The notes below the pieces were generated by a model, which was not told the DNA's origin, searched no databases, and was given only the letters and a program-made list of their open reading frames with translations. Below are positions 10,403-20,467 of a DNA stretch of 64,000 nucleotides, piece by piece (position 1 is the first letter of the stretch; every line of letters starts with the position of its first letter). The stretch lies in the NCBI RefSeq assembly GCF_016906995.1, contig NZ_JAFBBD010000003.1, positions 248,001-312,000 on the forward strand. Direction: 5' to 3'. The translations under genes and the position numbers were made by a program. This DNA is from Spongiibacter marinus (lineage in GTDB: Bacteria; Pseudomonadota; Gammaproteobacteria; Pseudomonadales; Spongiibacteraceae).

Positions 10403-11458
10403 TTAACGTATTTGGCCAACGCGATCAAAGCTGGGTAGCTGAGAGAAGGATTGCCAGTGCATCCAGATTGCAAACGCCTGACCGACGATATTCTTCTCAG
10501 GAACCTGTCCCCAAACTCGGCTATCACTGCTATTGTCGCGATTATCACCCATCATAAAGTAATGACCGGGTTTTACCGTTGTTTCAAAATCACCGCGATA
10601 AATGCGTTTATCGTGATGAATCAGGTGCTCTACACTACCGAGCTGCTCGCGAACCACCTGGGTAACAGGCTGCAAGGGCGGAACTTCAGCCACCAGGGTA
10701 TGGGGCACTAACTCGTCATTCACATAGAGCTTTTTATTAACATAACGCAGTTTATCGCCAGGCAAACCCACGACGCGCTTGATAAAGTAGCGGCTGTCAC
10801 CAGGAGGGAAGAAAACCATAACATCGCCGCGCTCGGGCTCGCCCACTTCTAAAATTTTTGTGCCGACAACCGGCAGGCGCAACCCATAGTTAAACTTATT
10901 GACCAGGATGTAATCGCCAACTTCGAGACTGGGAACCATCGACGCGGAGGGAATTTGAAACGGCTCAACGACAAACGAGCGCAATACCAATACCACGAGC
11001 AGCACGGGGAAAAATGACCGCGCATTCTCGGCGATCGGCAACATCCCGCCAAATTCCCGCTTTAGGTTCTCCTGCTCCTGCTTAACAAAGTAGGTAATGT
11101 AAACGGCGATTTTGCCGGCGTTAACATAGGCCTGACGGCCCTTTTCAAAAACAAAGCGATCAAGGCCAGCAATCACTCCTGCCAGCGCGGTGAGCACCAC
11201 CAAGGCCAGTGCAAAATCGCCATCTTTAATCAGCACAACACTGGCAACCCAAAGCAGCCACAGTGCCGATACCAACCGATAGCTCCACTCGACCCAAGCG
11301 GGCACAACCTGACGGCGCAGCGCCACCGCATCGCTAGCGGTTTTTTTCTCGGCACACCACTGCAATGCGGTTTGCATCTGCCGACGCCCTTTGATTTCCT
11401 GAAGTAGCCACACACACAGCGACGTCGCCGCGACGAACAGTAAGATCAAATTAACCAT
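10403..11458 (-). CDS. lepB: Signal peptidase I
   Basis: Inner-membrane serine protease that removes signal peptides from exported proteins. The 351 residues are slightly longer than E. coli LepB. The catalytic Ser173 is in IPSASMVPSLEVGDY and general-base Lys227 in SRYFIKRVVGLPGD; box E is GDNRDNSSDSR. Hydrophobic segments lie at about 2-19, 62-78, 83-99 and 149-166, so the N-terminal membrane region has more segments than the two of E. coli. It follows lepA by 15 bp in the usual lepA-lepB order. Confidence 0.97.
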   Translation of the reverse strand: MVNLILLFVAATSLCVWLLQEIKGRRQMQTALQWCAEKKTASDAVALRRQVVPAWVEWSYRLVSALWLLWVASVVLIKDGDFALALVVLTALAGVIAGLDRFVFEKGRQAYVNAGKIAVYITYFVKQEQENLKREFGGMLPIAENARSFFPVLLVVLVLRSFVVEPFQIPSASMVPSLEVGDYILVNKFNYGLRLPVVGTKILEVGEPERGDVMVFFPPGDSRYFIKRVVGLPGDKLRYVNKKLYVNDELVPHTLVAEVPPLQPVTQVVREQLGSVEHLIHHDKRIYRGDFETTVKPGHYFMMGDNRDNSSDSRVWGQVPEKNIVGQAFAIWMHWQSFSQLPSFDRVGQIR

Positions 11459-11473
11459 GTGGCCATATACCCC

Positions 11474-13273
11474 TTATCCATCTACCTTTAAGACGGCAAG
11501 AAATGCCGACTGCGGAATCTCTACATTCCCAACTTGCTTCATCCGCTTTTTACCTGCTTTTTGCTTCTCAAGCAGTTTACGCTTTCGCGATACGTCGCCA
11601 CCATAACACTTGGCAGTTACGTTCTTACGCAGCGCCTTTACCGTCTGGCGCGCAATAACATGCCCACCAATTGCCGCCTGAATTGCCACGTCAAACATCT
11701 GTCGTGGAATAAGCTCTTTCATCTTTTCCACTAACAGCCGCCCGCGGGACTGCGCGAAATCGCGATGGACAATCATCGCCAGCGCATCAACACGGTCACC
11801 ATTTATCAGCACATCGAGCTTGACCAGATTCGCCGCTTCGAAGCGTTCAAAACTGTAGTCAAGCGAGGCAAAGCCACGGCTCACCGACTTCAACCGGTCG
11901 AAGAAGTCCAGCACCACTTCGCTCATTGGGATGTCCCATGTCAGCGATACTTGCTGCCCCAAAAACTGCATATCAATCTGAACGCCGCGCTTCTCCGAAC
12001 ACAGGCTCATCACATTGCCGAGGTGTTCCTGCGGGACCAGGATATTCACCCTGGCGATCGGTTCGCGGGTTTCCTCAACTTCGCCGGGGTCAGGCATTGC
12101 GGAAGGGTTATCAACCATAACCTCTTCGCCGTTTTTCTTGAGCACTTGATAAATTACGGTGGGCGCTGTCGTTATCAGATCAATATCGTATTCACGCTCC
12201 AGGCGCTCTTGAATGATCTCCATATGCAGCGTGCCGAGGAAGCCGCAGCGAAAGCCAAAACCCAGGGCATCTGATGTTTCAGGCTCGTAAAACAAAGAAG
12301 CATCATTCAATGTCAGCTTCCCTAAGGCCTCCCGAAAGTCTTCGTAGTCTTCGGTAGATACCGTGAACATCCCGGCATAGACCTGCGGCTTTACTTTCTG
12401 AAAACCGGGCAGCGCGTCCACATCAGGTGTACTGGCGTGCGTGAAGGTATCCCCCACTGGCGCGCCGTGAATATCTTTAATGCCGGCGATAAGGAAGCCA
12501 ACTTCTCCGGCTTTGAGCACACCGGTATTGGTTTGCTTGGGCGTGAATATCCCCACTACATCCACGGAATGCGTTTTACCCAGCGACTTACTGATGACCT
12601 TATCGCCTTTACGCAGGGTGCCGTTCTTCACTCGCACCAAGGAGACAACCCCTTGGTAGTTGTCGAACCAGGAATCGATGATCAGGGCTTGCAAGGGGGC
12701 ATCAGGGTCCCCCTCGGGCGCGGGAATGGCGGCAACTAAGTGCTCTAAGGCATCCTCTATGCCCATTCCGGATTTCGCACTGACCGGCACTGCCTCGCTG
12801 GCATCCACGCCGATAATTTCTTCGATTTCCTGTTTTACCCGGTCAGGGTCGGCCTGCGGAAGATCCATTTTGTTCAAAATCGGCAGTACTTCGAGCCCCT
12901 GCTCTATCGCGGTATAGCAATTTGCCACCGACTGCGCCTCAACACCCTGCGCGGCGTCCACCACCAAGAGCGCGCCTTCACATGCCGCTAACGAGCGCGA
13001 TACCTCGTAGGAGAAGTCAACGTGTCCCGGAGTGTCGATAAAATTGAGCTGATAGGTATTCCCATCCTTCGCGGTGTAATCGAGCGTCACGCTCTGCGCT
13101 TTGATAGTGATACCCCGCTCGCGCTCAATATCCATTGAGTCGAGCACTTGCTCGGCCATTTCACGGTCAGCAAGGCCACCACAATACTGGATAAAACGAT
13201 CCGCCAGGGTCGATTTTCCGTGGTCGATATGGGCAATAATAGAAAAGTTACGAATTAGGTCGAGACTAGGCAC
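11474..13273 (-). CDS. lepA: Elongation factor 4 (LepA) GTPase
   Basis: Ribosome-binding translational GTPase implicated in back-translocation and initiation or 30S biogenesis. The 599 residues are normal. GTP-binding motifs: [13 protein letters not shown] (about 14-26), the switch region with [16 protein letters not shown] and NKMDLP. The C-terminal domain typical of LepA includes [17 protein letters not shown] near residue 558. The upstream 13274-13383 gap to rseC probably has its promoter. Confidence 0.98.
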   Translation of the reverse strand: MPSLDLIRNFSIIAHIDHGKSTLADRFIQYCGGLADREMAEQVLDSMDIERERGITIKAQSVTLDYTAKDGNTYQLNFIDTPGHVDFSYEVSRSLAACEGALLVVDAAQGVEAQSVANCYTAIEQGLEVLPILNKMDLPQADPDRVKQEIEEIIGVDASEAVPVSAKSGMGIEDALEHLVAAIPAPEGDPDAPLQALIIDSWFDNYQGVVSLVRVKNGTLRKGDKVISKSLGKTHSVDVVGIFTPKQTNTGVLKAGEVGFLIAGIKDIHGAPVGDTFTHASTPDVDALPGFQKVKPQVYAGMFTVSTEDYEDFREALGKLTLNDASLFYEPETSDALGFGFRCGFLGTLHMEIIQERLEREYDIDLITTAPTVIYQVLKKNGEEVMVDNPSAMPDPGEVEETREPIARVNILVPQEHLGNVMSLCSEKRGVQIDMQFLGQQVSLTWDIPMSEVVLDFFDRLKSVSRGFASLDYSFERFEAANLVKLDVLINGDRVDALAMIVHRDFAQSRGRLLVEKMKELIPRQMFDVAIQAAIGGHVIARQTVKALRKNVTAKCYGGDVSRKRKLLEKQKAGKKRMKQVGNVEIPQSAFLAVLKVDG

Positions 13274-13383
13274 GTTTGGCAGAACCCCGGGACAAAGCCA
13301 TTGAGGAAAATAAAGGCGCGATTGTATCGCAAAGCCCGCTACCTAAGCTATGTGTATTGTCACAGGAGGCGGCTAAATGCCTA

Positions 13384-13863
13384 TTAATGCTCGAAAAACT
13401 GCAGTGGCTCGGCGGACCCTCGGCCATGATGCCCGACTAAACGGGGCTGAAAACGCTCGCTGTTTCGGCTCAATAGTGCGTGGGCCCGTACACCGCCCAG
13501 CCCCAGCAAAAATCCCACCAGTGCCGACACTGCAGCAACGCTCTCACTACCCGACAAACTATTCCCAGCAAGCATACCGAGGATCATACTCAGCAAAGGC
13601 AGCAGGTAGACAATAAAAGCACCACCCACTAACGCTGCTTCGGGAATGGCGATATCCACATCGCTACCCACGGGGTAGTCACTCGCGGGGAGCCCATTTA
13701 GCGCGATACGCAACTGATTGCGGCGACCATCGTGCAAACTGTTCATCAGCCCCTGCCCGCAGCCTTTCTTCGCAGAGCAGCTGGCGCAGCTACTTTGGGA
13801 CACGGTCTCTACCCACAGAGCCGACGTCTCCACAGCCACAACACGCCCGCGCTCACAAATCAT
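13384..13863 (-). CDS. rseC: RseC/MucC family regulator of sigma-E, SoxR-reducing type
   Basis: 159-residue inner-membrane protein with an N-terminal cytoplasmic cysteine cluster (SCASCSAKKGCGQG, about 25-38) and two membrane helices (about 77-97 and 104-124). The family positively modulates sigma-E and resembles the SoxR-reducing RsxC partner. It is the last gene of rpoE-rseA-rseB-rseC, and its start overlaps the rseB stop. A mucD/degP gene, next in pseudomonads, is missing here; lepA follows as in enterics. Confidence 0.92.
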   Translation of the reverse strand: MICERGRVVAVETSALWVETVSQSSCASCSAKKGCGQGLMNSLHDGRRNQLRIALNGLPASDYPVGSDVDIAIPEAALVGGAFIVYLLPLLSMILGMLAGNSLSGSESVAAVSALVGFLLGLGGVRAHALLSRNSERFQPRLVGHHGRGSAEPLQFFEH

Positions 13864-14756
13864 TATTCAGGCCACTCCACGCCGAGTGCTACCTGTCTCG
13901 CGGTCAGCATGGGAATCTCACCCACCACTGACACGCGTACGCCACGCGATTTGTGGGTAGTGCTGTAACTTACTGACGCGCCTCGCCGCATATGGCTATC
14001 ACTCTGCGACGCGGCACTCTGGGTGGACTCAACAAAAACCGTGAATACCGCCAAACCGTCTGTGTAACTGATGCTCGGCGCCTGATCACGAACGGCCAAG
14101 GGCGTAAAGCCATCAGGCAACCAGGATACGCGCCAGTTAACCTCCGGGACGCTGCCTTGCTCGCCAACGGGGGGGTGTGCGATGAGCTGTGACTCATCGC
14201 GCTCAAGCGCTGCCTCATCAAAACTGAGATCAAGCACAACATACTCAAAGCGCTCAAGAACCTTGCCGCGCTTATTAACGATTTCAGAGCGCAACAACAA
14301 CCCCGTTTCTTTATCCAGAGCGAGCCGGTATCCAAGGCGGTATACGTCTTTAGGCTGAATCGACAACCCTATTGCTGCGCGACCAGCAACGCTGCCCGAT
14401 TCTCGGAGGGACAAATGGTAAAGCTTCTGCAATTGCTTCGCTTCTGGCGAGTCACCGGCAAGAAGATGCAATAATTCAGGGCCGGGGTGCACACAGCTAA
14501 TATCGTGCCCCTGACGAATCACCTCATGCTCGCCGTGACTTAGCGCTTCGAGTGACTCGTACTCGCGACCGTCTTTGACAACATGACTGACCTTAAAACT
14601 GCTAAGTCGGTCGTCGACTTGGTAAGTCACTACACCCTGATAGTTGAGGGTCCGATGGCTGTCGGTCATTCGCTTCAGCCACGTTTCCGGACCATTCGCC
14701 CAACTGGCTTGACTAAACGCCAGCGCAGCGACCGCCAATATCACACGACAACGCAC
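13863..14756 (-). CDS. rseB: Periplasmic sigma-E regulatory protein RseB/MucB
   Basis: Secreted 297-residue protein that binds the periplasmic part of RseA and protects it from DegS cleavage until lipids or LPS displace it. There is a signal peptide (about 1-20, ending ASWA), an N-terminal LolA-like domain (YQGVVTYQ...SFKVSHVVKDGREYESLEAL, about 35-190) and a smaller C-terminal domain. It begins one base after the rseA stop. Length and order are standard. Confidence 0.94.
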   Translation of the reverse strand: MRCRVILAVAALAFSQASWANGPETWLKRMTDSHRTLNYQGVVTYQVDDRLSSFKVSHVVKDGREYESLEALSHGEHEVIRQGHDISCVHPGPELLHLLAGDSPEAKQLQKLYHLSLRESGSVAGRAAIGLSIQPKDVYRLGYRLALDKETGLLLRSEIVNKRGKVLERFEYVVLDLSFDEAALERDESQLIAHPPVGEQGSVPEVNWRVSWLPDGFTPLAVRDQAPSISYTDGLAVFTVFVESTQSAASQSDSHMRRGASVSYSTTHKSRGVRVSVVGEIPMLTARQVALGVEWPE

Positions 14757-15335
14757 TTATTCTGACTCCTGAGACACCACCCGCGCATACGAAACGAAGC
14801 CTTGGCCATTATTCAGCGACGCCCGCTCGGTATGCTTGCGAAGCAATACGTCGAAACGCTTGTCGGCTTCGCTCTTCACTGCTGGGCTCATGCTGGGCGT
14901 GCCCCCTGCTATGGCACTTACAGGAACACCGCCATTGGCAGGTGACATTTGAGCGGGGTAAACACGGCCGCTGCTCACCGACGTCTCCGACGCCGCCAGC
15001 ATTGAGGTGCCACCGCCGAGCATACGTTCACTGCCGGCGAACACGACGACGGCCGCAACACTGGCAGCGACGGCCATACCGGTTAGCGCTTGACGCCAGG
15101 ACGAGCCGCGTTTCACTGCACTTGGCTCATCGTCAATCGCGGCCATCACTCGGCTCGAAATATCGAGACCGGCAAACGGCAGCTCACCGTCATGCATCAC
15201 CTGTTGGTTGCGGTGGAGCGACGCCCACTCCGCGCGCAAGGCCGCATCTTCTGAGCGCAGAACTCGGCGCAACTCAAGCTCACTGGCTTCACCATCCATC
15301 ATTGCCGACAGAGATTCTCTGATGCCATCTTTCAT
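14757..15335 (-). CDS. rseA: Anti-sigma-E factor RseA/MucA
   Basis: 192-residue single-pass inner-membrane protein. The N-terminal cytoplasmic domain (about 1-75, ESLSAMMDGEASELELRRVL) binds RpoE. The membrane helix is at about 86-103 (ALTGMAVAASVAAVVVFAG), followed by a low-complexity periplasmic tail that RseB would contact. It lies 2 bp downstream of rpoE, giving stoichiometric co-expression. Confidence 0.94.
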   Translation of the reverse strand: MKDGIRESLSAMMDGEASELELRRVLRSEDAALRAEWASLHRNQQVMHDGELPFAGLDISSRVMAAIDDEPSAVKRGSSWRQALTGMAVAASVAAVVVFAGSERMLGGGTSMLAASETSVSSGRVYPAQMSPANGGVPVSAIAGGTPSMSPAVKSEADKRFDVLLRKHTERASLNNGQGFVSYARVVSQESE

Positions 15336-15337
15336 AT

Positions 15338-15928
15338 TTACACCTCTTCGCCACTCACTTGGGCTCTTACTCGACTATCCACCGCCTCGCGAGCCCTGAA
15401 AATTCGCGACCGCACTGTTCCAACAGGGCAATCCATCACCGCTGCAATATCCTCATAACTGAGACCATCAAATTCACGCAGAGTTAGCGCTGCGCGCAAA
15501 TCTTCAGGCAAAGTTTTGATCGCGTCCTGAACCACATTTTTTAGCTCTTCGCCATACAAGCGGTTCTCTGGCGTCTCGACTTCTTTTAAAGCAGACGGCC
15601 CCTCAAAATATTCGGCATCAGCCACATCCACGTCACTGCCCGGCGGGCGACGGTTGCGAGCGACCAGATAGTTTTTCGCCGTGTTGATCGCAATGCGATA
15701 CAACCAAGTATAAAAGGCACTGTCCCCACGGAACTTGGGCAAAGCCCGATAGGCTTTAACAAAGGCTTCCTGGGCAACATCCTGCACTTCGTCACTATCT
15801 TTGATATAGCGGGATATCAGACCAAATATTTTGTGTTGATACTTAAGTACCAGCAGATCAAAGGCACGCTTATCCCCCTGCTGGACTCGCTCAACGAGCT
15901 GCTGGTCTGCCTGTTTAGCTTGGCTCAT
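15338..15928 (-). CDS. rpoE: RNA polymerase sigma-E factor (AlgU/RpoE)
   Basis: ECF sigma factor for envelope stress. The 196 residues carry region 2 (RAFDLLVLKYQHKIFGLISRY...DVAQEAFVKAYRAL) and region 4 (LPEDLRAALTLREFDGLSYEDIAAVMDCPVGTVRSRI). I prefer the ATG at 15928 because a GGTGA sits seven bases upstream and the N terminus MSQAKQ matches relatives; an ATG two codons earlier (15934) is possible. A sigma-E-type promoter lies just upstream, indicating autoregulation, and nadB is divergent as in Pseudomonas. Confidence 0.96.
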   Translation of the reverse strand: MSQAKQADQQLVERVQQGDKRAFDLLVLKYQHKIFGLISRYIKDSDEVQDVAQEAFVKAYRALPKFRGDSAFYTWLYRIAINTAKNYLVARNRRPPGSDVDVADAEYFEGPSALKEVETPENRLYGEELKNVVQDAIKTLPEDLRAALTLREFDGLSYEDIAAVMDCPVGTVRSRIFRAREAVDSRVRAQVSGEEV

Positions 15929-15965
15929 GTACATTCACCAATGGTCGATCAGCAGCGCTTGCCAA

Positions 15966-15992
15966 ATAGACCAGCGAATTTTGAAGAAGTTC
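15966..15992 (-). promoter_or_regulatory. Sigma-E/AlgU-type promoter upstream of rpoE
   Basis: Reading the minus strand, GAACTT (15992-15987) is followed after exactly 16 bases by TCTAT (15970-15966). This agrees with the AlgU/RpoE consensus of GAACTT and a TCTGA-like -10 with 16-17 bp spacing. It would start transcription near 15960, about 30 bases before the rpoE ATG. The site implies positive autoregulation of rpoE-rseABC. Confidence 0.75.
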
Positions 15993-16127
15993 TAACATTA
16001 CTGTCCTTAAACTACCGCGTGAGAACACCACGCGTGTTGGTCTGCGGCGCAGCTACCAGTATACTTTGCGCCTCTTAAACTCCGACGGCATAGTATCGCC
16101 GGACCGCCTCGGGAGCAAACATCCGCA

Positions 16128-17723
16128 ATGAGCCATTTCCATGCCCACGATGTGCTAGTTATCGGCAGCGGCGCTGCTGGCCTATCACTGGCGCTACAGC
16201 TTGCCAGCCACGCCAAAGTCGCCGTGCTTTGCAAGAGCGAGCTCAACGAGGGCGCAACCTATTGGGCTCAAGGCGGTATTGCCGCTGTCCTCCATAAAAA
16301 TGACAGTATCGATGCCCATGTCAGCGACACCCTGAACGCCGGCGCACAACTTTGCCACGAAGACGCCGTCCGCTTCACCGTTGAGCACAGCAGCGCCAGC
16401 ATCGACTGGCTGCTCGCTCAAGGTGTCCAATTCAGCCGTTTTGACAACGACAGCAACGAACTACACCTCACCCGGGAGGGCGGCCATAGCCAGCGCAGAA
16501 TTATTCACGCGGCTGACGCCACGGGCCGCGCGGTGTCGACAACGCTGAGCACCAAAGCCAAAGAGCACCACAATATCGAGATATTTAACCGTCACGTCGC
16601 AATAGACCTCGTCGTCCGCGACGGACGCTGTCATGGCGCCTACGTGCTTAACAGAGACAGCGGCCATGTGGAATTGTTCCACGCCCGCGCCAGCGTTTTG
16701 GCAACCGGGGGCGCAAACAAGGCCTACCTTTATACCAGCAACCCTGACGGCGCTACCGGCGACGGTATTGCGATGGCGTGGCGTGCGGGCTGTCGGGTCG
16801 CGAATATGGAATTCAATCAATTCCACCCCACGTGCCTGTATCACCCCAAGGCGAAGTCCTTCCTTATCACCGAAGCCATACGAGGGGAAGGTGGGAAATT
16901 GCTCAACGCCAAAGGCGAGCGCTTTATGCAGCGCTATGATGAGCGCGGAGAACTCGCCCCTCGCGATGTTGTTGCGCGCGCCATCGACCATGAAATGAAG
17001 CGGCTCGGCAGCGACTGCGTCTACCTAGACATTAGCCATAAAAGCTCAGAATTCCTGCTTGAGCACTTTCCCACTATTAAAGCGCGCTGCCTTGAGCTCG
17101 GTATCGACATCAGCCGCGAAGCGATCCCGGTCGTTCCCGCCGCTCACTATACCTGCGGTGGCGTGATGGTCGACCAACGCGGCCGCAGCGATGTTGAGGG
17201 ACTGTACGCCATCGGTGAAACCGCCTTTACCGGACTGCACGGCGCAAATCGCCTGGCGAGTAACTCATTGCTCGAATGCCTTGTTTATGGCGGCGCGGCC
17301 GCAGCAGATATCAACAGCCGCCTCGACGACCTCAGCGCACCGCTTATTGCGCCACCCTGGGATGAGTCAATGGTGACTGACTCTGATGAAGATGTGATCA
17401 TTTCGCACAACTGGGACGAATTACGGCGCTTTATGTGGGACTACGTCGGCATTGTACGCACCGACAAGCGCCTGCAGCGGGCACTGAACCGCGCCGCCCT
17501 ATTACAGCAGGAAATTGCTGAATATTATTCCAATTATAAAGTCAGTAATGATTTATTGGAGCTGCGCAATCTCGCCATGGTTGCTGAACTGATTATTCGC
17601 AGCGCCATGCAACGGAAAGAGAGCCGAGGCCTCCACTACACGCTGGACTACCCCGCCACGCTGCCCACGGCGCAAGACACTGTATTGGTACCTGACAATT
17701 ACGGTCATCAGAGCACAAGCTAA
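16128..17723 (+). CDS. nadB: L-aspartate oxidase
   Basis: FAD flavoprotein that oxidises L-aspartate to iminoaspartate, the first step of de novo NAD synthesis with NadA. The 531 residues are the normal length. FAD-binding dinucleotide motif [13 protein letters not shown] (about 11-23); substrate and active-site regions [17 protein letters not shown] and FHPTCLY; family motif [12 protein letters not shown]; and [18 protein letters not shown] near 365. It is divergent from rpoE, an arrangement shared with pseudomonads. Confidence 0.97.
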   Translation: MSHFHAHDVLVIGSGAAGLSLALQLASHAKVAVLCKSELNEGATYWAQGGIAAVLHKNDSIDAHVSDTLNAGAQLCHEDAVRFTVEHSSASIDWLLAQGVQFSRFDNDSNELHLTREGGHSQRRIIHAADATGRAVSTTLSTKAKEHHNIEIFNRHVAIDLVVRDGRCHGAYVLNRDSGHVELFHARASVLATGGANKAYLYTSNPDGATGDGIAMAWRAGCRVANMEFNQFHPTCLYHPKAKSFLITEAIRGEGGKLLNAKGERFMQRYDERGELAPRDVVARAIDHEMKRLGSDCVYLDISHKSSEFLLEHFPTIKARCLELGIDISREAIPVVPAAHYTCGGVMVDQRGRSDVEGLYAIGETAFTGLHGANRLASNSLLECLVYGGAAAADINSRLDDLSAPLIAPPWDESMVTDSDEDVIISHNWDELRRFMWDYVGIVRTDKRLQRALNRAALLQQEIAEYYSNYKVSNDLLELRNLAMVAELIIRSAMQRKESRGLHYTLDYPATLPTAQDTVLVPDNYGHQSTS

Positions 17724-17757
17724 AATTCAGCGCTTGGGTAATGACAGACAGTGATAG

Positions 17758-18216
17758 TTACCAACGGCCATGTAGCAGAGCGCGCCGTAAGGCGCGAAAG
17801 TCTTCCCGGCTTAGTTGATCCGCTAGTATCGGTAGCGACCAACACCGACCATCGGCGCAAAGCTGTAATACCAGTAAATGACGGGAGAAATACTGGCAGC
17901 TGAGATCCAGGCCCACGACTTTGCCCTCAATGTCTGCTCGCCAACCGCTGCCGTCTGCGTGCAACACCAAACCGTTGCCGAAAATAACTGACCGCGTTTT
18001 TCGCCACATCCGCCATACGTAGGCCAGGACGATACATTGAAGCAGCAACACGGCGCTCGCTGCCACGAAGGCGCCCCCCGCCCAACGCTCAACCGACGGA
18101 GCGATGGTGGGTGCCAGCACTAGCGCCAACGCAGCGAGCAGGCAAAATACGCAAAAGCCGATACGCGAAGCGCGCAGCTCAAGCCTTAGCGGCGCGGGAG
18201 AATGCGTTGATATCAT
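17758..18216 (-). CDS. ygfX: YgfX/CptA family membrane protein
   Basis: 152 residues with two membrane helices (about 20-37 and 47-68) and a cytoplasmic C-terminal half (DGSGWRADIEGKVVGLDLS...SLPILADQLSREDFRALRR), characteristic of the YgfX (PF07254) family. In E. coli it is encoded after sdhE and has been linked both to succinate dehydrogenase function and, as CptA, to a proposed toxin acting on cytoskeletal proteins. Its first 38 bases overlap the end of sdhE in another frame, similar to the E. coli arrangement. It converges with nadB. Confidence 0.8.
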   Translation of the reverse strand: MISTHSPAPLRLELRASRIGFCVFCLLAALALVLAPTIAPSVERWAGGAFVAASAVLLLQCIVLAYVWRMWRKTRSVIFGNGLVLHADGSGWRADIEGKVVGLDLSCQYFSRHLLVLQLCADGRCWSLPILADQLSREDFRALRRALLHGRW

Positions 18217-18439
18217 TCACAATACTGGCCAACTCAGGGTCTTCCGGGCTGGTGGTTCCCAGAAACCACTGGAATAACTCAGTATCCTCACTCTCAAGCA
18301 GCCGAATGAAACGCTGCTGATCGCGCTCGTCGAGGGACCGGAAGCGCTGCTCAAAAAAAGGCACCATAACTAAGTCTAATTCGAGCATGCCACGCCGGCA
18401 GGCCCAGTAAATTCGCTTGATCTCGTTTTCCGAAAGCAT
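18179..18439 (-). CDS. sdhE: FAD assembly factor SdhE (YgfY/CptB)
   Basis: Small helical protein promoting covalent FAD attachment to succinate dehydrogenase. From the ATG at 18439 it has 86 residues; an ATG at 18454 would add five. It carries the invariant RGMLELD motif (about residues 14-20), which contains the RGxxE signature, and the W-rich SEDTELFQWFLG region. It overlaps ygfX, and ygfZ is divergent, which is the classical sdhE-ygfX-ygfZ grouping. Confidence 0.93.
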   Translation of the reverse strand: MLSENEIKRIYWACRRGMLELDLVMVPFFEQRFRSLDERDQQRFIRLLESEDTELFQWFLGTTSPEDPELASIVNDINAFSRAAKA

Positions 18440-18654
18440 TATTTTCCACTGCATAAAGGGAGAGCCACCAACATTGGCGACATTTACTTGTATAGTATAC
18501 CGTGATCCTGAGCCAGTATTGCAGTCAAAGCTCCCCCGCCACTGGCAATTCACGCCGCGAAGCGGTTAGCGTCTAACCGAAAGGCGTGAAAGTCACACCA
18601 GAATACTATCCCTCATTCACCACACGGTACCGACGAAACGGTAGCACAGGACCC

Positions 18655-19680
18655 ATGAGCACATTTGAAGCGCTACTTTCTAAGCAATTCCCCCAGAGCC
18701 AAATCAAATCGAGCGGCTTCTGGGCCAGCGGCGAGCAACAACACGGCGCGGCCGACTGGGTATCGCCGCTCTTTCAGTACGACTTTTTACACGTAGATGG
18801 ACCTGACAGCAGCACTTTTTTGCAGGGGCAAACCAGCTGCGACTGGCGCGCGATCACCCCGACCCAGGCCAGCCGCGGCGCTTACTGTAATATCAAAGGC
18901 CGCGTGCTGAGCAGCTTTATCGGCGCTCAGCCTTCCGAAACGCTGGCCCTGTTGCGTATGCGTGCCGATATTTGTGAAAACACCCGCAGCCTGCTGAAAA
19001 AATATATTGTGTTCTCAAAAGCCGAAATTGGTGATCAGCCCCGAACGCGCTTTGCCATTGGTGTGGCTGGCCCCGGCGCCAGGCAGCGTTTGCGCACCCT
19101 CTTCGGCGCCGCCCCCAGCGCGGCGCTGGAGAGCCTCACCGTAGACCCTGACACGACCATCGTTCAACTGGACGACGACGGCCTGCGCTATGAATGCTGG
19201 CTCACCGACACGCGCGCCGCCGAACTTTGGCCCGCGCTCTGTGACGGCGTCGCCGTATGCGATAGCGCTGACTGGGAGAGAGATAACATCCTGCAAGGGG
19301 TCGGCGAGGTGCACGCCGCAACACAGGACCTTTTCCTGCCCCAACAATTGAACTACCAGTTGGTGGGCGCGGTAAATTTCAAAAAGGGCTGCTACACCGG
19401 CCAGGAAGTGGTCGCTCGCATTCAATATCGAGGCAAACTCAAACGCCGCCTCTACGCCGCGAAAGTGGACGCCTTGATAAATGAAAGCGATGCTACGGAG
19501 CTGTTTGGCGGCGGTGACACGCAGAGTATCGGCAAGCTCGTTTCGCTATATAACGCCGATGACCACAGCATACTGCTGGCGGTACTCGCGGTTGATGCGG
19601 TGAACTCGCCTATCTTTACCGCCCACGGCAAGCACCGCGTCACACTGCTGCCGCTTCCCTATGAGCTACCGGACCTGTAA
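18655..19680 (+). CDS. ygfZ: Folate-binding Fe-S/tRNA-modification protein YgfZ
   Basis: GcvT-related tetrahydrofolate-binding protein that supports Fe-S enzymes, including MiaB. The diagnostic motif KKGCYTGQEVVARIQYRGK with its reactive cysteine is at about 266. I start it at the ATG at 18655 (341 residues, AGGA just upstream) rather than an ATG 23 codons earlier; the longer N terminus is possible. It is divergent from sdhE, consistent with shared work on flavin and Fe-S assembly. Confidence 0.92.
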   Translation: MSTFEALLSKQFPQSQIKSSGFWASGEQQHGAADWVSPLFQYDFLHVDGPDSSTFLQGQTSCDWRAITPTQASRGAYCNIKGRVLSSFIGAQPSETLALLRMRADICENTRSLLKKYIVFSKAEIGDQPRTRFAIGVAGPGARQRLRTLFGAAPSAALESLTVDPDTTIVQLDDDGLRYECWLTDTRAAELWPALCDGVAVCDSADWERDNILQGVGEVHAATQDLFLPQQLNYQLVGAVNFKKGCYTGQEVVARIQYRGKLKRRLYAAKVDALINESDATELFGGGDTQSIGKLVSLYNADDHSILLAVLAVDAVNSPIFTAHGKHRVTLLPLPYELPDL

Positions 19681-19684
19681 ATCG

Positions 19685-20371
19685 TTACGCAGAAGGTAGG
19701 CGCCAATCGACAGGCGTCTGCCCTCGCGCCTGTAAATAGGCGTTGGCTTGAGAAAAATGCTTGCAGCCGAAGAAACCTCGGTAGGCCGACAGCGGCGACG
19801 GGTGAGGCGCCTTCAGGACGCAGTGCCTGCTCGAATCAATCGCAGCGCCCTTCTTTTGTGCGTGAGAACCCCACAGTAAAAACACCAAACCGTCGCGATG
19901 TTGATTTAGCGAAGACACGATTGCATCGGTGAACCGTTCCCAGCCCTTCCCCTGATGAGCACCCGCCTGTCCTTGTTCGACCGTGAGAACACTGTTGAGT
20001 AATAGCACACCCTGCTCAGCCCATGACTGCAGATAACCATGCTGCGCAGGTTGGATCGCCAAATCACTCTGCAGCTCTTGAAAAATATTGACCAGCGACG
20101 GCGGCGGTTTTATCCCCGGTTGCACAGAAAAGCACAAGCCGTGCGCTTGGCCAGGGCCGTGATAAGGGTCCTGCCCTAAGATCACTACCTTCACCTGTTT
20201 GAAAGGTGTACTGTCTAACGCGGCGAACCATTGAGACGGGCGAGGATAAATCTGTGCCCCCTGCTCGCGACGCTGCTGCAAGAATTGCCGCAGCGTATGC
20301 ATATACTCCTGCTCGAACTCTCCACGCAATTCCTCAAGCCAGGACGGCTCTAGCTGTATCGTAGCGCTCAC
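19685..20371 (-). CDS. ung: Uracil-DNA glycosylase
   Basis: Removes uracil from DNA in base-excision repair. From a GTG at 20371, preceded by GGAGG at the right spacing, the protein has 228 residues, the normal length. Motif [18 protein letters not shown] holds the catalytic aspartate; [17 protein letters not shown] and the C-terminal [17 protein letters not shown] loop with the catalytic His are intact. An open upstream extension of 31 codons is not needed. Confidence 0.97.
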   Translation of the reverse strand: MSATIQLEPSWLEELRGEFEQEYMHTLRQFLQQRREQGAQIYPRPSQWFAALDSTPFKQVKVVILGQDPYHGPGQAHGLCFSVQPGIKPPPSLVNIFQELQSDLAIQPAQHGYLQSWAEQGVLLLNSVLTVEQGQAGAHQGKGWERFTDAIVSSLNQHRDGLVFLLWGSHAQKKGAAIDSSRHCVLKAPHPSPLSAYRGFFGCKHFSQANAYLQARGQTPVDWRLPSA

Positions 20372-20467
20372 CTGCACTCCTCCGCTATTTACAAGCCGGC
20401 AAGCATAACAGCAGCGCCCTCGCTCAGGTAGTAAGAAAAAAGGGCTGAGGGCAGCCCAAAGCAAACG

